A stretch of DNA of 64,000 nucleotides from Butyrivibrio sp. CB08 (lineage in GTDB: Bacteria > Bacillota > Clostridia > Lachnospirales > Lachnospiraceae), in the NCBI RefSeq assembly GCF_003625485.1, contig NZ_RAIR01000002.1, positions 541,816 through 605,815 on the forward strand. The letters are read 5' to 3'. Numbering within the stretch: position 1 is the stretch's first letter; each line of letters opens with the position of its first letter. The notes beneath the pieces were generated by a model. It did not search any database and had not been told where the DNA came from. It saw only the letters and a list, made by a program, of their open reading frames with translations. The translations under genes and the position numbers were made by a program. Positions 45,497 through 55,100 of the stretch are shown here, one piece after another.

Positions 45497-46639
45497 TTAC
45501 TCTTCAGATGTGTCTCCAACCGGCTTACCACCTGTTGCAAGCCACTTAAGGTATGCATTGATGAATGGATCAAGATCACCATCAAGAACGCCATCTGCGT
45601 TAGATGCCTTGAAACCTGTTCTTGTATCGTTAACCATTGTGTATGGCTGAAGTACGTAGGAACGGATCTGACTTCCCCAAGCGTTGTCCTTAACTTCACC
45701 TCTGATACCTGAAAGCATTGCAGCCTGCTCTTCCTGCTTCATGATAAAGAGCTTAGCCTTGAGCATCTGCATAGCCTTGTCCTTGTTCTGGAACTGAGAA
45801 CGCTCATTCTGACAGGCAACAACTACACCTGTAGGAATGTGTGTGATTCTGACAGCAGATGATGTCTTGTTGATGTGCTGACCACCTGCTCCAGATGATC
45901 TGTATGTGTCGATCCTGAGGTCATCAGGATTGATCTCGATATCAAGGTCCTCCTCAATGTCTGGCATTACGTCGCAGGACACGAAGGATGTCTGTCTCTT
46001 GGCCTGAGCATTGAATGGACTGATGCGGACAAGTCTGTGAACACCGTGCTCTGACTTTAAAAGACCGTAAGCATTGGTTCCTGAAATCTGGAATGCCACT
46101 GACTTAATACCAGCTTCGTCGCCGTCAAGAAGGTCCAGAGTCTCAATTGTAAAGCCCTTGCGCTCTGCCCATCTTGTGTACATACGATAAAGCATGCTGG
46201 CCCAGTCACAGGCCTCTGTTCCGCCTGCACCAGCGTTGAGACGAAGGATTACGTCGTTCTTGTCGTATGGTCCGTTAAGAAGATTGCTGATACGGATATT
46301 CTCAAGTGTGTTCTCGAACTCATCCAGCTCAGATCTGATCTCAGCTGCCATATCGTCATCATCTACACCCTCTGCATTCTGCATATCGATGAGATCAATG
46401 ATGTCGTTGTACTGATTGCCAAGATTCTCAATGTTGGCAACAAGGTCCTGCATGTTCTTAAGGTCCTTGGTCTTTTTGTTGGCCTTCTCAGCGTTATCCC
46501 AAAAACCTGGCTCCTCCATCTCTCTGGAGAGCTCTTCAATTATCTTTTTCTTAGAATCAAGGTCGAGAGATGCTGTAACCTCATCAAGGGTTCCCTTAAG
46601 GCCCTGGATCTCAACCTTCATCTGATCTAAAACTACCAT
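45497..46639 (-). CDS. prfB: Peptide chain release factor 2
   Basis: RF2 ends translation at UGA and UAA. The 380-residue protein has the SPF recognition motif (207-209) and the catalytic GGQ (252-254). The usual programmed +1 frameshift near codon 25 is absent: the DNA reads CTC-GAC-CTT-GAT with no in-frame TGA, and the frame is open from ATG 46639. AAAGG precedes the start. It follows secA by three bases, the common secA-prfB arrangement. Confidence 0.96.
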   Translation of the reverse strand: MVVLDQMKVEIQGLKGTLDEVTASLDLDSKKKIIEELSREMEEPGFWDNAEKANKKTKDLKNMQDLVANIENLGNQYNDIIDLIDMQNAEGVDDDDMAAEIRSELDEFENTLENIRISNLLNGPYDKNDVILRLNAGAGGTEACDWASMLYRMYTRWAERKGFTIETLDLLDGDEAGIKSVAFQISGTNAYGLLKSEHGVHRLVRISPFNAQAKRQTSFVSCDVMPDIEEDLDIEINPDDLRIDTYRSSGAGGQHINKTSSAVRITHIPTGVVVACQNERSQFQNKDKAMQMLKAKLFIMKQEEQAAMLSGIRGEVKDNAWGSQIRSYVLQPYTMVNDTRTGFKASNADGVLDGDLDPFINAYLKWLATGGKPVGDTSEE

Positions 46640-46642
46640 TTC

Positions 46643-49210
46643 TTATACCTTTCCGTGACAATTCTTGTATTTCTTACCGCTTCCGCATGGGCATGGATCA
46701 TTTGGATAAACCTTGGCTTCTACTCTCTTGATTGGAGCCTTCGCCAGTGAATCATCCTTGTTGGTGCCAGTAACCTTGGCAACCTGCTCACGCTCTACTC
46801 TCTCTTCGATGTGTACACGGAAGAGAAGTCTTACTGTATCTTCCTCGATGTTCCTTGTCATGTCGTCGAACATCTCGTAGCCTTCAAGCTTGTACTCAAG
46901 CTTAGGGTCTCTCTGGCCATAAGCCTGAAGTCCGATACCCTGACGCAGCTGATCCATATCATCGATGTGATCCATCCACTTTCTGTCGATGACCTTAAGA
47001 AGGATGACACGCTCGATCTCACGGATTGTCTCTGGCTCTGGGAACTCAGCCTCTTTTGCCTCATAAAGCTTGACTGCTTCTTCCTTGAGCTGCTGCTTGA
47101 TACCTGACTTGGTGAGATTCTCGATCCTGCCTCTGTTGATCTTCTTAAGAGGTACTGTAGGAAGGAGGATCTCGTTGAGCTCTGTAAGATCCCAGTTATC
47201 AGCATCGTTCTCTTCACCAATTACTGTGTCTACTGAAGACTCAACAATATCTGTGATCATCTTGTAGATAGAATCGCGCATGGATTCTCCGTTAAGAACT
47301 CTCTTACGCTCTGCATAGATGATCTCTCTCTGCTCGTTGTTGACCTGGTCATACTCAAGCAGATTCTTACGGATCGCATAGTTATTGGACTCGATCTTCT
47401 TCTGAGCTGATTCGATAGCTCTTGACAGAGATGAGTGCTCAATTTCCTGTCCCTCAGGAATACGAAGGGCATTGAACATGGAGATAAGCCTCTCTGAACC
47501 AAAGAGTCTCATGAGGTTATCTTCAAGTGATAAGTAGAACTTGGATTCACCAGGATCTCCCTGACGACCTGAACGTCCACGGAGCTGATTATCGATACGT
47601 CTACTTTCATGTCTCTCAGTACCGATGATCTTAAGACCGCCTGCTTCTCTTGCCTCGTCGTCAAGCTTGATATCAGTACCACGGCCGGCCATGTTGGTGG
47701 CGATGGTTACAGCGCCGTGTCTTCCTGCCTCTGCTACGATCTCAGCTTCCATCTCATGGAACTTGGCATTCAGTACCTGGTGCTGGATATTTCTTTTTCT
47801 GAGCATCCTTGAAAGTTCCTCAGATGCCTCGATTGTGATGGTACCAACAAGAACTGGCTGGCCCTTGGCGTGTGCTGCCTCAACAGCATCGCAGATGGCA
47901 TTCAGCTTCTCTTTTCTTGTCTTGTAAACTGCGTCCTGAAGATCCTTACGGATTACAGGCTTATTGGTAGGAATGGTGATAACGTCCATTCCGTAGATCT
48001 CACGAAACTCCTGCTCCTCAGTGAGGGCAGTACCTGTCATACCACACTTCTTGTCGAACTTGTTAAAGAAGTTCTGGAAGGTGATAGTTGCAAGAGTCTT
48101 GGACTCTCTCTTAACCTTAACGTGCTCCTTGGCCTCGATAGCCTGATGGAGACCATCTGAATATCTACGTCCAGGCATAACACGGCCTGTGAACTCATCT
48201 ACGATAAGAACTTCGTCATCCTTGACGATGTAGTCGTGGTCCTTCTGCATGAGGTTGTTAGCACGAAGGGCAAGGATGATGTTGTGCTGAATCTCAAGGT
48301 TCTCTGGATCAGCAAGGTTCTCTATGCGGAAGAATCTCTCAACCTTGGCAACACCCTGCTCTGTAAGGTTGACGATCTTGTCCTTCTCATTGACGATGAA
48401 GTCACCAGTCTCTTCACGCTCTACACCCATGATGGCATCCATCTTGGAGAGCTCTTCCATGTCCTCACCTCTTGTCATCTGCTTGGCAAGAATGTCGCAG
48501 GCTTCATAGAGCTTGGTAGACTTGTCTGACTGTCCGGAAATAATAAGAGGTGTGCGGGCTTCGTCGATAAGGATTGAGTCTACCTCGTCGATGATGCAGA
48601 AGTTAAGGCCGCGAAGTACGCACTGCTCTTTGTAGATAGCCATGTTGTCACGAAGGTAGTCAAATCCCAGCTCGTTGTTGGTGACATATGTGATGTCGCA
48701 GTTATATGCTGCTCTTCTCTCATCTGAGTTCATGCTGTTAAGTACGCAGCCAACCTTAAGTCCAAGGAACTCATGGATCTGTCCCATCTGGTCCGCGTCA
48801 CGCTTAGCCAGGTAGTCGTTGACTGTAACAACGTGAACACCATTGCCTGCAAGGGCATTGAGGTATGAAGGAAGTGTAGCCACAAGGGTCTTACCTTCAC
48901 CAGTTCTCATCTCAGCTATACGGCCCTGATGGAGGATAATTCCACCGATGAGCTGAACCCTGAAATGCTCCATTCCAAGAACTCTTACGCTGGCCTCACG
49001 AACAACAGCATAAGCCTCAGGCAATATGTCGTCTAAAGTCTCACCTTCAGAGAGCCTTTTTTTGAATTCCTCAGTCTTGGCTCTGAGTTCCTCATCGGAA
49101 AGAGCCTTCATCTGATCTCTCATGCCTTCAATGGCATCAACTGTGCCCCTGATACGGCGAAGCTCCCTCTCTGAATGTGTACCTATGATCTTATCAATAA
49201 TACCGCTCAT
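46643..49210 (-). CDS. secA: Preprotein translocase ATPase SecA
   Basis: SecA drives protein export through SecYEG. The 855-residue protein has Walker A (MRTGEGKT), the [11 protein letters not shown]alker B and the zinc-binding SEC-C tail ([14 protein letters not shown]). ATG 49210 ([10 protein letters not shown]) follows GGAGA; a 22-residue extension from 49276 is not homologous. It is the first gene of the secA-prfB operon. Confidence 0.97.
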   Translation of the reverse strand: MSGIIDKIIGTHSERELRRIRGTVDAIEGMRDQMKALSDEELRAKTEEFKKRLSEGETLDDILPEAYAVVREASVRVLGMEHFRVQLIGGIILHQGRIAEMRTGEGKTLVATLPSYLNALAGNGVHVVTVNDYLAKRDADQMGQIHEFLGLKVGCVLNSMNSDERRAAYNCDITYVTNNELGFDYLRDNMAIYKEQCVLRGLNFCIIDEVDSILIDEARTPLIISGQSDKSTKLYEACDILAKQMTRGEDMEELSKMDAIMGVEREETGDFIVNEKDKIVNLTEQGVAKVERFFRIENLADPENLEIQHNIILALRANNLMQKDHDYIVKDDEVLIVDEFTGRVMPGRRYSDGLHQAIEAKEHVKVKRESKTLATITFQNFFNKFDKKCGMTGTALTEEQEFREIYGMDVITIPTNKPVIRKDLQDAVYKTRKEKLNAICDAVEAAHAKGQPVLVGTITIEASEELSRMLRKRNIQHQVLNAKFHEMEAEIVAEAGRHGAVTIATNMAGRGTDIKLDDEAREAGGLKIIGTERHESRRIDNQLRGRSGRQGDPGESKFYLSLEDNLMRLFGSERLISMFNALRIPEGQEIEHSSLSRAIESAQKKIESNNYAIRKNLLEYDQVNNEQREIIYAERKRVLNGESMRDSIYKMITDIVESSVDTVIGEENDADNWDLTELNEILLPTVPLKKINRGRIENLTKSGIKQQLKEEAVKLYEAKEAEFPEPETIREIERVILLKVIDRKWMDHIDDMDQLRQGIGLQAYGQRDPKLEYKLEGYEMFDDMTRNIEEDTVRLLFRVHIEERVEREQVAKVTGTNKDDSLAKAPIKRVEAKVYPNDPCPCGSGKKYKNCHGKV

Positions 49211-49309
49211 ATCATTCTCCAAATAAAATAAAAATGACGAACTTTTACTTATTAAATGTAAGCAAAAGTCCGTCAATCATTGTATCAGATTTGGGCTAAG
49301 TTATCAACT

Positions 49310-50374
49310 TTAGTAGACCTGTACCTCTTCCTCGCCATTCATGACTCTGATGGCACCCTGGGCAAGAGCAAGAAGCTCATCCTCTCCAGGATAAACAGTA
49401 ACAGGTGCGATCCAGTCAACTCTCTCCTTGATAGCATCTGTGATGACCTGTCCATAAGCGATTCCGCCTGTAAGGATGATCTGATCAACCTTACCCTTAA
49501 GGACTGTAGCACATGCACCGATGTTCTTGCAGATCTGGTAGATGAAAGCATCTCTTACCAGGTTAGCCTTCTCATTGCCCTCTTCGCACATCTTGTTAAC
49601 TTCTCTCATGTCGTTTGTTCCAAGGTATGCGTTAAGTCCGCCGTAGCCAACGATCTTCTTTTTCATCTCATCGTATGTGTACTTGCCTGAGAAGCACATA
49701 TCTACAAGAGCCTTGGCTGGAATGCCGTTAGCTCTTTCTGGTGAGAAAGCACCATCGCCGTTAAGAGCTGCATAAACGTCGATCATTCTGCCGTTCTTGT
49801 GAACGCCTGTTGATGTACCGCCGCCCATATGAACTACGATAACGCTGATCTCATCATACTTTTTGCCGATCTCCTTGGCATATCTTCTTGCAACCGCCTT
49901 CTGGTTAAGAGGGTGGTCGATTGAAACTCTCTCGATCTCTGGAACACCTGAGATTCTTGCAACTGGCTCCATCTCGTCAACAACTACAGGGTCAACGATG
50001 TATGAAGGAACGCCGATCTCGTCGCCGATCTCTCTAGCAAGGATTCCGCCAAGGTTAGATGCGTGCTGACCCTGAAGGCCCTGTCTGAGTCCCTCAATAA
50101 GAGCATCTGTGCACTCGTATGTTCCGCCTGGGATTGGGCGAAGAAGTCCGCCTCTTCCTACGATAACGTTAAATGACTTGATGTCGATGTTTTCCTTCTT
50201 AAGGAAGTCGAGAATGATGTTCTTACGGAAATCCTTCTGGTCGATGATGGATGCGTAAGACTCGATCTCCTCTGTGCTGTGACGGAGGGTCTCTTCCTTC
50301 ACAAGTGTCTCGTCTTCAAAGATACCTACCTTGGTAGATGTGGAACCTGGATTGATAATAAGACTTTTGATCAT
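49310..50374 (-). CDS. buk: Butyrate kinase
   Basis: Converts butyryl phosphate and ADP to butyrate and ATP. The 354-residue protein has ASKHA-kinase motifs (LIINPGSTSTKVGIF, HMGGGTSTG, ILTGGIAYG). It is 25 bases after ptb in one operon, with AAGGGGA before the ATG. This pathway yields ATP at the end of butyrate fermentation. Confidence 0.95.
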   Translation of the reverse strand: MIKSLIINPGSTSTKVGIFEDETLVKEETLRHSTEEIESYASIIDQKDFRKNIILDFLKKENIDIKSFNVIVGRGGLLRPIPGGTYECTDALIEGLRQGLQGQHASNLGGILAREIGDEIGVPSYIVDPVVVDEMEPVARISGVPEIERVSIDHPLNQKAVARRYAKEIGKKYDEISVIVVHMGGGTSTGVHKNGRMIDVYAALNGDGAFSPERANGIPAKALVDMCFSGKYTYDEMKKKIVGYGGLNAYLGTNDMREVNKMCEEGNEKANLVRDAFIYQICKNIGACATVLKGKVDQIILTGGIAYGQVITDAIKERVDWIAPVTVYPGEDELLALAQGAIRVMNGEEEVQVY

Positions 50375-50398
50375 AGTATTCCCCTTTCGATTATCGCC

Positions 50399-51307
50399 TT
50401 ACTTCTGTGCAACAACTGCAGCAAGGGCGATAGAATTAACCTTAACCTCAACTGAATCTGATCTTGATGTAAGGATTACAGGAGCCTGGGTTCCTGTTAA
50501 GATGTTACCGTTCTTAACCTGAGCAAGACGAACGATAGTCTTGTATGTAAGGTTACCTGCGTGGATATCTGGGAAAAGAAGTATATCCGCGTCACCAACG
50601 ATCTTCCTGTCGAGAGCGCCTGCCTTGTGCTTGGCTGCCTCTGGATCGATAGCAAGGTCCATTGAAAGAGGTCCGTCAACGATGCAGTTCTTGATCTCTC
50701 CTGCCTCGTTCATCCTGGTGAGCTCAGCTGCCTCAACTGTTACAGGCATCTTGGGATTAACAACTTCTACAGCTGCAAGTGGAGCAACCTTAGGGCAGTC
50801 AACGCCACATGCTCTTGCAACTTCTACTGTATAATCAATGATGACTTTTTTATCTTCAAGAGTTGGATATGGCATGAAAGCAACGTCTGTAAGGAAAAGA
50901 AGACGGTCAATGCCTGGGATCTCAAATACACAAACGTGTGAAAGTGGCTTACCTGTACGAAGTCCAACTTCCTTGTCAAGAACGCTCTTAAGGAAATCCT
51001 TGGTCTCAAGTGCGCCCTTCATGTAGATGTCAGCCTTGCCATCGTGTACCAGTGATACTGCAGTTCTTGCAGCCTCGATGGTGTCCTTAACATCGATGAT
51101 CTCATATCCATCAATGTTCATGCCAACTTCCTTAGCCTTCTCAGCAATAAGGTCCTTGTCACCAACAAGGATTGGCTCTACAATGCCTCTCTCTTTTGCC
51201 ACCTTAACAGCCTCAAGAACGTGTGTGTCCTGGGCTACAGCTACTGACATCTTCTTGATATCAGCATTTTTAAGCTTGGCTAAAATGTCATCAAATGTCT
51301 TGCTCAT
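50399..51307 (-). CDS. ptb: Phosphate butyryltransferase
   Basis: Converts butyryl-CoA and phosphate to butyryl phosphate. The 302-residue protein has the phosphotransacylase family pattern (EPILVGDKDLI, MKGALETKDFLKSVLDKEVG, DILLFPDIHAGNLTYK). First gene of the ptb-buk operon, with GGAGG before the ATG. A phosphate acetyltransferase is a weaker alternative given the butyrate kinase partner. Confidence 0.94.
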   Translation of the reverse strand: MSKTFDDILAKLKNADIKKMSVAVAQDTHVLEAVKVAKERGIVEPILVGDKDLIAEKAKEVGMNIDGYEIIDVKDTIEAARTAVSLVHDGKADIYMKGALETKDFLKSVLDKEVGLRTGKPLSHVCVFEIPGIDRLLFLTDVAFMPYPTLEDKKVIIDYTVEVARACGVDCPKVAPLAAVEVVNPKMPVTVEAAELTRMNEAGEIKNCIVDGPLSMDLAIDPEAAKHKAGALDRKIVGDADILLFPDIHAGNLTYKTIVRLAQVKNGNILTGTQAPVILTSRSDSVEVKVNSIALAAVVAQK

Positions 51308-51419
51308 AATAATAAAACCTCCGTTTTACTGATTATCCGTGGGTGGTATCCTGAATTTTTACCGCCGTATGACAAAATTTTAACACTAAGTTTTATTAAA
51401 TTCAACGCTTGGATAAGAA

Positions 51420-51926
51420 TCAGAATCCTTCCATCCTGCGCTGCTTACGAAGGTCACGTCTCTTTTCTGCACCTTCCCACTCTGCCTTCTCGCTCTCTGT
51501 GCGAACATTGAGGCCATAAGGAACAATAACAGCTGAACCGTCATTGTCTATGCAGACCTCTGTGAAATACGCCCTGTTAAGGACATGTCTCATTCCGTTC
51601 TGAACATCCTCAACGTAAGTATCTACCCTTACTTCCATGGAGGTCTTACCTACATGAGTGAGCTTGCCAACGATCACAAGTACATCTCCCAGCTGAGCGC
51701 CCTGCTTGAACTGCATGTTATCAACTGCAGCTGTAGCTACAGGATTTCCTGAGTGACGAAGGGCAACTGTTCCAGCCACCTCATCGAGCCAGCTCATGAG
51801 CTGTCCGCCAAAGAGCCTTCCCTCACAATTGATGTCACTGTACTTAACCACCTTGGTCCACTCTGTAATGGAATCTTCCACGTTTTTATTGGCAATCTGC
51901 TTGTCTACATGAAAAACCTTTCTCAT
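51420..51926 (-). CDS. Hotdog-fold acyl-CoA thioesterase (YciA-like)
   Basis: A 168-residue hotdog protein with the catalytic motif NCEGRLFGGQLMSWLDEVAG and a VGKTSMEVRV strand region. It hydrolyses acyl-CoAs and may recycle CoA. It lies 113 bases upstream of ptb on the same strand, near butyrate genes but probably separately expressed. GGAGGTG precedes the ATG. Confidence 0.88.
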   Translation of the reverse strand: MRKVFHVDKQIANKNVEDSITEWTKVVKYSDINCEGRLFGGQLMSWLDEVAGTVALRHSGNPVATAAVDNMQFKQGAQLGDVLVIVGKLTHVGKTSMEVRVDTYVEDVQNGMRHVLNRAYFTEVCIDNDGSAVIVPYGLNVRTESEKAEWEGAEKRRDLRKQRRMEGF

Positions 51927-52034
51927 AGGTTCACCTCCAAAAATTGATAATTAGATTTTACCCCATTTAAGCCTCAAATGCCATGATATGATATAATGAA
52001 CTTTCGAAGAAACTCTGCCAAAAAGGACCGGATT

Positions 52035-52991
52035 ATGAGCAATATTTCATACAAGATCAAAAAAATATCAAAAATGAATCCCAGCGTGGCTTTAAGAAAG
52101 TTCCTGTCATTTGACGAGGTGTTCACCATAGCCTACAGAAAGCGGGGAAAATATATTCTCCCCAAAGAAGGTATTGCCGAATTTGAACAGATCAGCACCG
52201 ACAAACACTACTGGTATGCGGACCCAATCCTTTTCACAAAGGACGGAAAGTCATTCCTGTTCATGGAGCTCTTTGACAAAAAGGCTGGCAGAGGCAAAAT
52301 GGCATACTGCCTTCTTACAGAGGATGGCCCAACACCAATTAAGGTGGTGATCGACGAGCCTTTCCACATGTCTTTTCCAACGGTATTTGAATTTGATAAC
52401 GACATCTACATGCTGCCAGAGACCAGCTCTGACAAGTCCTTTATACTCTACAGGGCTGTTTCATTTCCCGACAAATGGGAGAGGGTAAAGAGATTTGAGA
52501 CCGAGGGTCTTTACCTGGATACAGTTATTACCAGCGTAGGGGAAAAGAGCTTTAACATCCTGACATGTGAAGCCAGCCCCAGCAAGGAATATGAGTGCAG
52601 ATTCCAGAAATTCACCTTCACAAAAGAAGCTGACGGAGACTTTACTCTGACTGAAGATAAGGAATTCAATTCATGTCAGGAGTTTGATCTTTTTTCAAGA
52701 AACGGCGGTCCTATATTTGAATATCAGGGTAAGCGATATGTAGCGGCCCAGCAGAGCTCTTTTGCCGAATATGGACTGTATATGAATTACTACGTATACG
52801 ATGAGAGCAAAAAGAAGATTGCAGTAAATCCCCAATTCCAGAGGATCACAACAAGTGGTATCTTTGTGAACGGAATCAGAAAGGGCTACGGCATCCACTC
52901 CTACTGCTTCAATGACGACTACGAGGTAATCGACTATAAGTATATGACGTTTGCTCCACTGAAACACATTCAGAGGATCATGGGGAGATAA
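52035..52991 (+). CDS. Glucosamine inositolphosphorylceramide transferase N-terminal-like domain protein
   Basis: A 318-residue soluble protein resembling the five-bladed domain found at the N-terminus of GINT1-type proteins in bacterial glycan loci (HYWYADPILF, HMSFPTVFEFDNDIYMLPET, NGGPIFEYQGKRYVAAQ). Exact activity is unknown. ATG 52035 (MSNISYKIKK) follows AAGGA; an upstream ATG at 51996 adds 13 unrelated residues. A TGATATAAT extended -10 lies at 51989-51997. Six bases before the next gene. Confidence 0.75.
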   Translation: MSNISYKIKKISKMNPSVALRKFLSFDEVFTIAYRKRGKYILPKEGIAEFEQISTDKHYWYADPILFTKDGKSFLFMELFDKKAGRGKMAYCLLTEDGPTPIKVVIDEPFHMSFPTVFEFDNDIYMLPETSSDKSFILYRAVSFPDKWERVKRFETEGLYLDTVITSVGEKSFNILTCEASPSKEYECRFQKFTFTKEADGDFTLTEDKEFNSCQEFDLFSRNGGPIFEYQGKRYVAAQQSSFAEYGLYMNYYVYDESKKKIAVNPQFQRITTSGIFVNGIRKGYGIHSYCFNDDYEVIDYKYMTFAPLKHIQRIMGR

Positions 52992-52997
52992 TAAAAC

Positions 52998-54035
52998 ATG
53001 AACATGGATTTTACACCAGAAGAACAAAAGCACTTTGATGAAGCTCTTTTCATCAATCGAAGTGTTTACGGCGATGACATAGACCAGACTGTCTATGAGA
53101 ACAAACATTATGGCAATCCTTATAAGCTTAAAGAGCCATTTTCAATTTCCTATGAGGATGACGAACCAGCAGGACTTTCCGGATTTCTTGGAATGAGAAT
53201 CGTCATTGACGGAGAGGTTTATCAGGCTGCTCAGTCTATGGACGTGGCGGTACTTAAGAAGTTCCAGGGACGTGGACATTTCTCAAAAGTAATGAACAAA
53301 TTTGAATACAGTGACAATGGCTGCAAAGTGATCTTTGGCCTTCCAAATGACATGTCATTCCCACGAGCAGTCAGTATCGGATACACCAGTCCTGTGTGGC
53401 TTCATCACTATATGTATTTCAATGCTCCATTTTCATTTGCTCTGGGAGGAAATGCTTTTACAAAGGCACTGGATGGTCTGTTCCAGAAATTCTTGTGGCT
53501 CAAGGCGCCAAAAGCAGATGGCGACACTGTTTTGACCATCTATGATGGAATGGACAATGTTCCTGTTACAGATGAGGAGGTTGCCAGATTATATTCAGAT
53601 TCTCACTGTCACTTCCTTCATGACCAGAAGACCTATCAGTGGAAACAGTCATACAATCCAGACCTTCAGTTCCACTGGGCTGTTCTTAGAAAAAAAGATG
53701 GCACACTGCTTGGATATGCACTGTGCCACTTAAGACCTCGTATGAAAGGCAACTTTGTAATCATCGATGACTACGCAGCTGCCGGCAATGAAACTGATAA
53801 AAGGGCAGTTTTAAAACAGCTCTTTGCCTCATTTAAGCAGTTTGGAAATATCCTTGAAGTTCCATTTGTAAACAGCAACGTTGATGGCGAGCGACTTAAG
53901 GCTCTCCATTTTGCAAACGCCTGCAAGTTCCCATACAAACTTCGCGGCTGTCCGTTAGCTATTTCTCCAAGTTGCAAGAACATTGAAGATATGATCAGAT
54001 GCAACTTCAGAAACATAGACAGCGATGTAATCTGA
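52998..54035 (+). CDS. GNAT-family acetyltransferase, two-domain
   Basis: A 345-residue protein with a GNAT core in the first half (MDVAVLKKFQGRGHFSKVMN, the acetyl-CoA loop) and a second GNAT-like half (HWAVLRKKDGTLLGYALC). It is coupled to the preceding gene and lies in a small glycan group, so it may acylate a sugar or peptide precursor. Its stop is five bases from the stop of the opposing glycosyltransferase gene. Confidence 0.75.
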   Translation: MNMDFTPEEQKHFDEALFINRSVYGDDIDQTVYENKHYGNPYKLKEPFSISYEDDEPAGLSGFLGMRIVIDGEVYQAAQSMDVAVLKKFQGRGHFSKVMNKFEYSDNGCKVIFGLPNDMSFPRAVSIGYTSPVWLHHYMYFNAPFSFALGGNAFTKALDGLFQKFLWLKAPKADGDTVLTIYDGMDNVPVTDEEVARLYSDSHCHFLHDQKTYQWKQSYNPDLQFHWAVLRKKDGTLLGYALCHLRPRMKGNFVIIDDYAAAGNETDKRAVLKQLFASFKQFGNILEVPFVNSNVDGERLKALHFANACKFPYKLRGCPLAISPSCKNIEDMIRCNFRNIDSDVI

Positions 54036-54040
54036 CCCGG

Positions 54041-55063
54041 TCAGTTAGTTCTTTTATCAAAGAGATTTATCAGGGCTTTGGAAAAAGAGATTGTCGCTGC
54101 GTTCGGGTGTTTCGCTGTGAAATAAAGGAGCTTGTTAGCTTTATCAGAAAAACTCACATCAGTATTCCTAAGCCCTGCTTTAATGTCTTCGCTTAGGAAT
54201 ATTTCTTTTACTCTCTTTGTAGTATTGCCATCCGGGCAGCGAAGTTCATTCTTCATGACTATCATCAGAAGCATTATGAACTCTCTGTCCATCTGAAGAT
54301 CAGCATTCTCGATATGCTTGTCCTTGAGGATCGCTCTAAAGGTCCTGTTGGTCAGCAGGGTGTTATCAAGGAGCTTGGGGTTGTAGGCGTGGATCATTGA
54401 GCCCGCAACCAGTCTGTAATGGTAGGAGTAAGCTCCCTCCAGAATAACAAGCCTCTCACAATCGCATACACTTGGGATCGTAATATTTGCATCCTCTCCC
54501 ATAACAATTTTGCTGTCACAGTATTTGATGTTATCAACGATGAGCTTTCTTGATGTGAGCTTCATGCATCTGGACATGGTGACAGGTCTGTTTTCCTCAC
54601 CCTGAATCCTTCGCTTTACATCATCAAGAGATGCTCCTGTATACTCTCCTGCTTTCAGGCCATGACCGGCCTTGCGGCGCTCGCCTGCCTTCTCGATCAT
54701 GCCGTTTCCTGCGATGATCTCTCTGTCTGCATACTCGTCGCTGACCTGGGCATAGTACTGCTCGATCATGTCGGTATCGATCCAGTCGTCACTGTCCACA
54801 AAGAAAACATACTGGGTGTCGCAGGCATTTACTCCCGCGATCCATGCGGACTGAAGGCCGCCATTTTCCTTGTGAATGACCTTTATCCTTGAGTCAGCAG
54901 CGGCGTAGTCATCGCACATCTTGGGGCTGATACCGTCTGTCGATCCGTCGTCCACCAGGTAGATATCGATATCAGAAAAAGTCTGCGCGATAACGGAATC
55001 CACGCATTCCTTCAGGTATTTAGCTGTATTGTAAACTGGTATTATTACGCTTATCTTAGCCAT
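54041..55063 (-). CDS. Family 2 glycosyltransferase
   Basis: A 340-residue protein with a GT2 catalytic domain (VIIPVYNTAKYLKECVDSVI, LVDDGSTDG, FVDSDDWI) and a C-terminal helical part. It adds a sugar to a surface polymer, product unknown. The start at 55063 (MAKISVIIP) is preferred over 55093 for homology. It follows the CapA-like gene by 37 bases. Confidence 0.9.
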   Translation of the reverse strand: MAKISVIIPVYNTAKYLKECVDSVIAQTFSDIDIYLVDDGSTDGISPKMCDDYAAADSRIKVIHKENGGLQSAWIAGVNACDTQYVFFVDSDDWIDTDMIEQYYAQVSDEYADREIIAGNGMIEKAGERRKAGHGLKAGEYTGASLDDVKRRIQGEENRPVTMSRCMKLTSRKLIVDNIKYCDSKIVMGEDANITIPSVCDCERLVILEGAYSYHYRLVAGSMIHAYNPKLLDNTLLTNRTFRAILKDKHIENADLQMDREFIMLLMIVMKNELRCPDGNTTKRVKEIFLSEDIKAGLRNTDVSFSDKANKLLYFTAKHPNAATISFSKALINLFDKRTN

Positions 55064-55100
55064 TGTCTTTCTCGCTTGTTTTGTGTAATCCACTTAGATA

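Noticed and set aside
46600..46700. A programmed frameshift in prfB
   Set aside because: No in-frame TGA or shift heptamer is found; the frame is continuous from the ATG at 46639.
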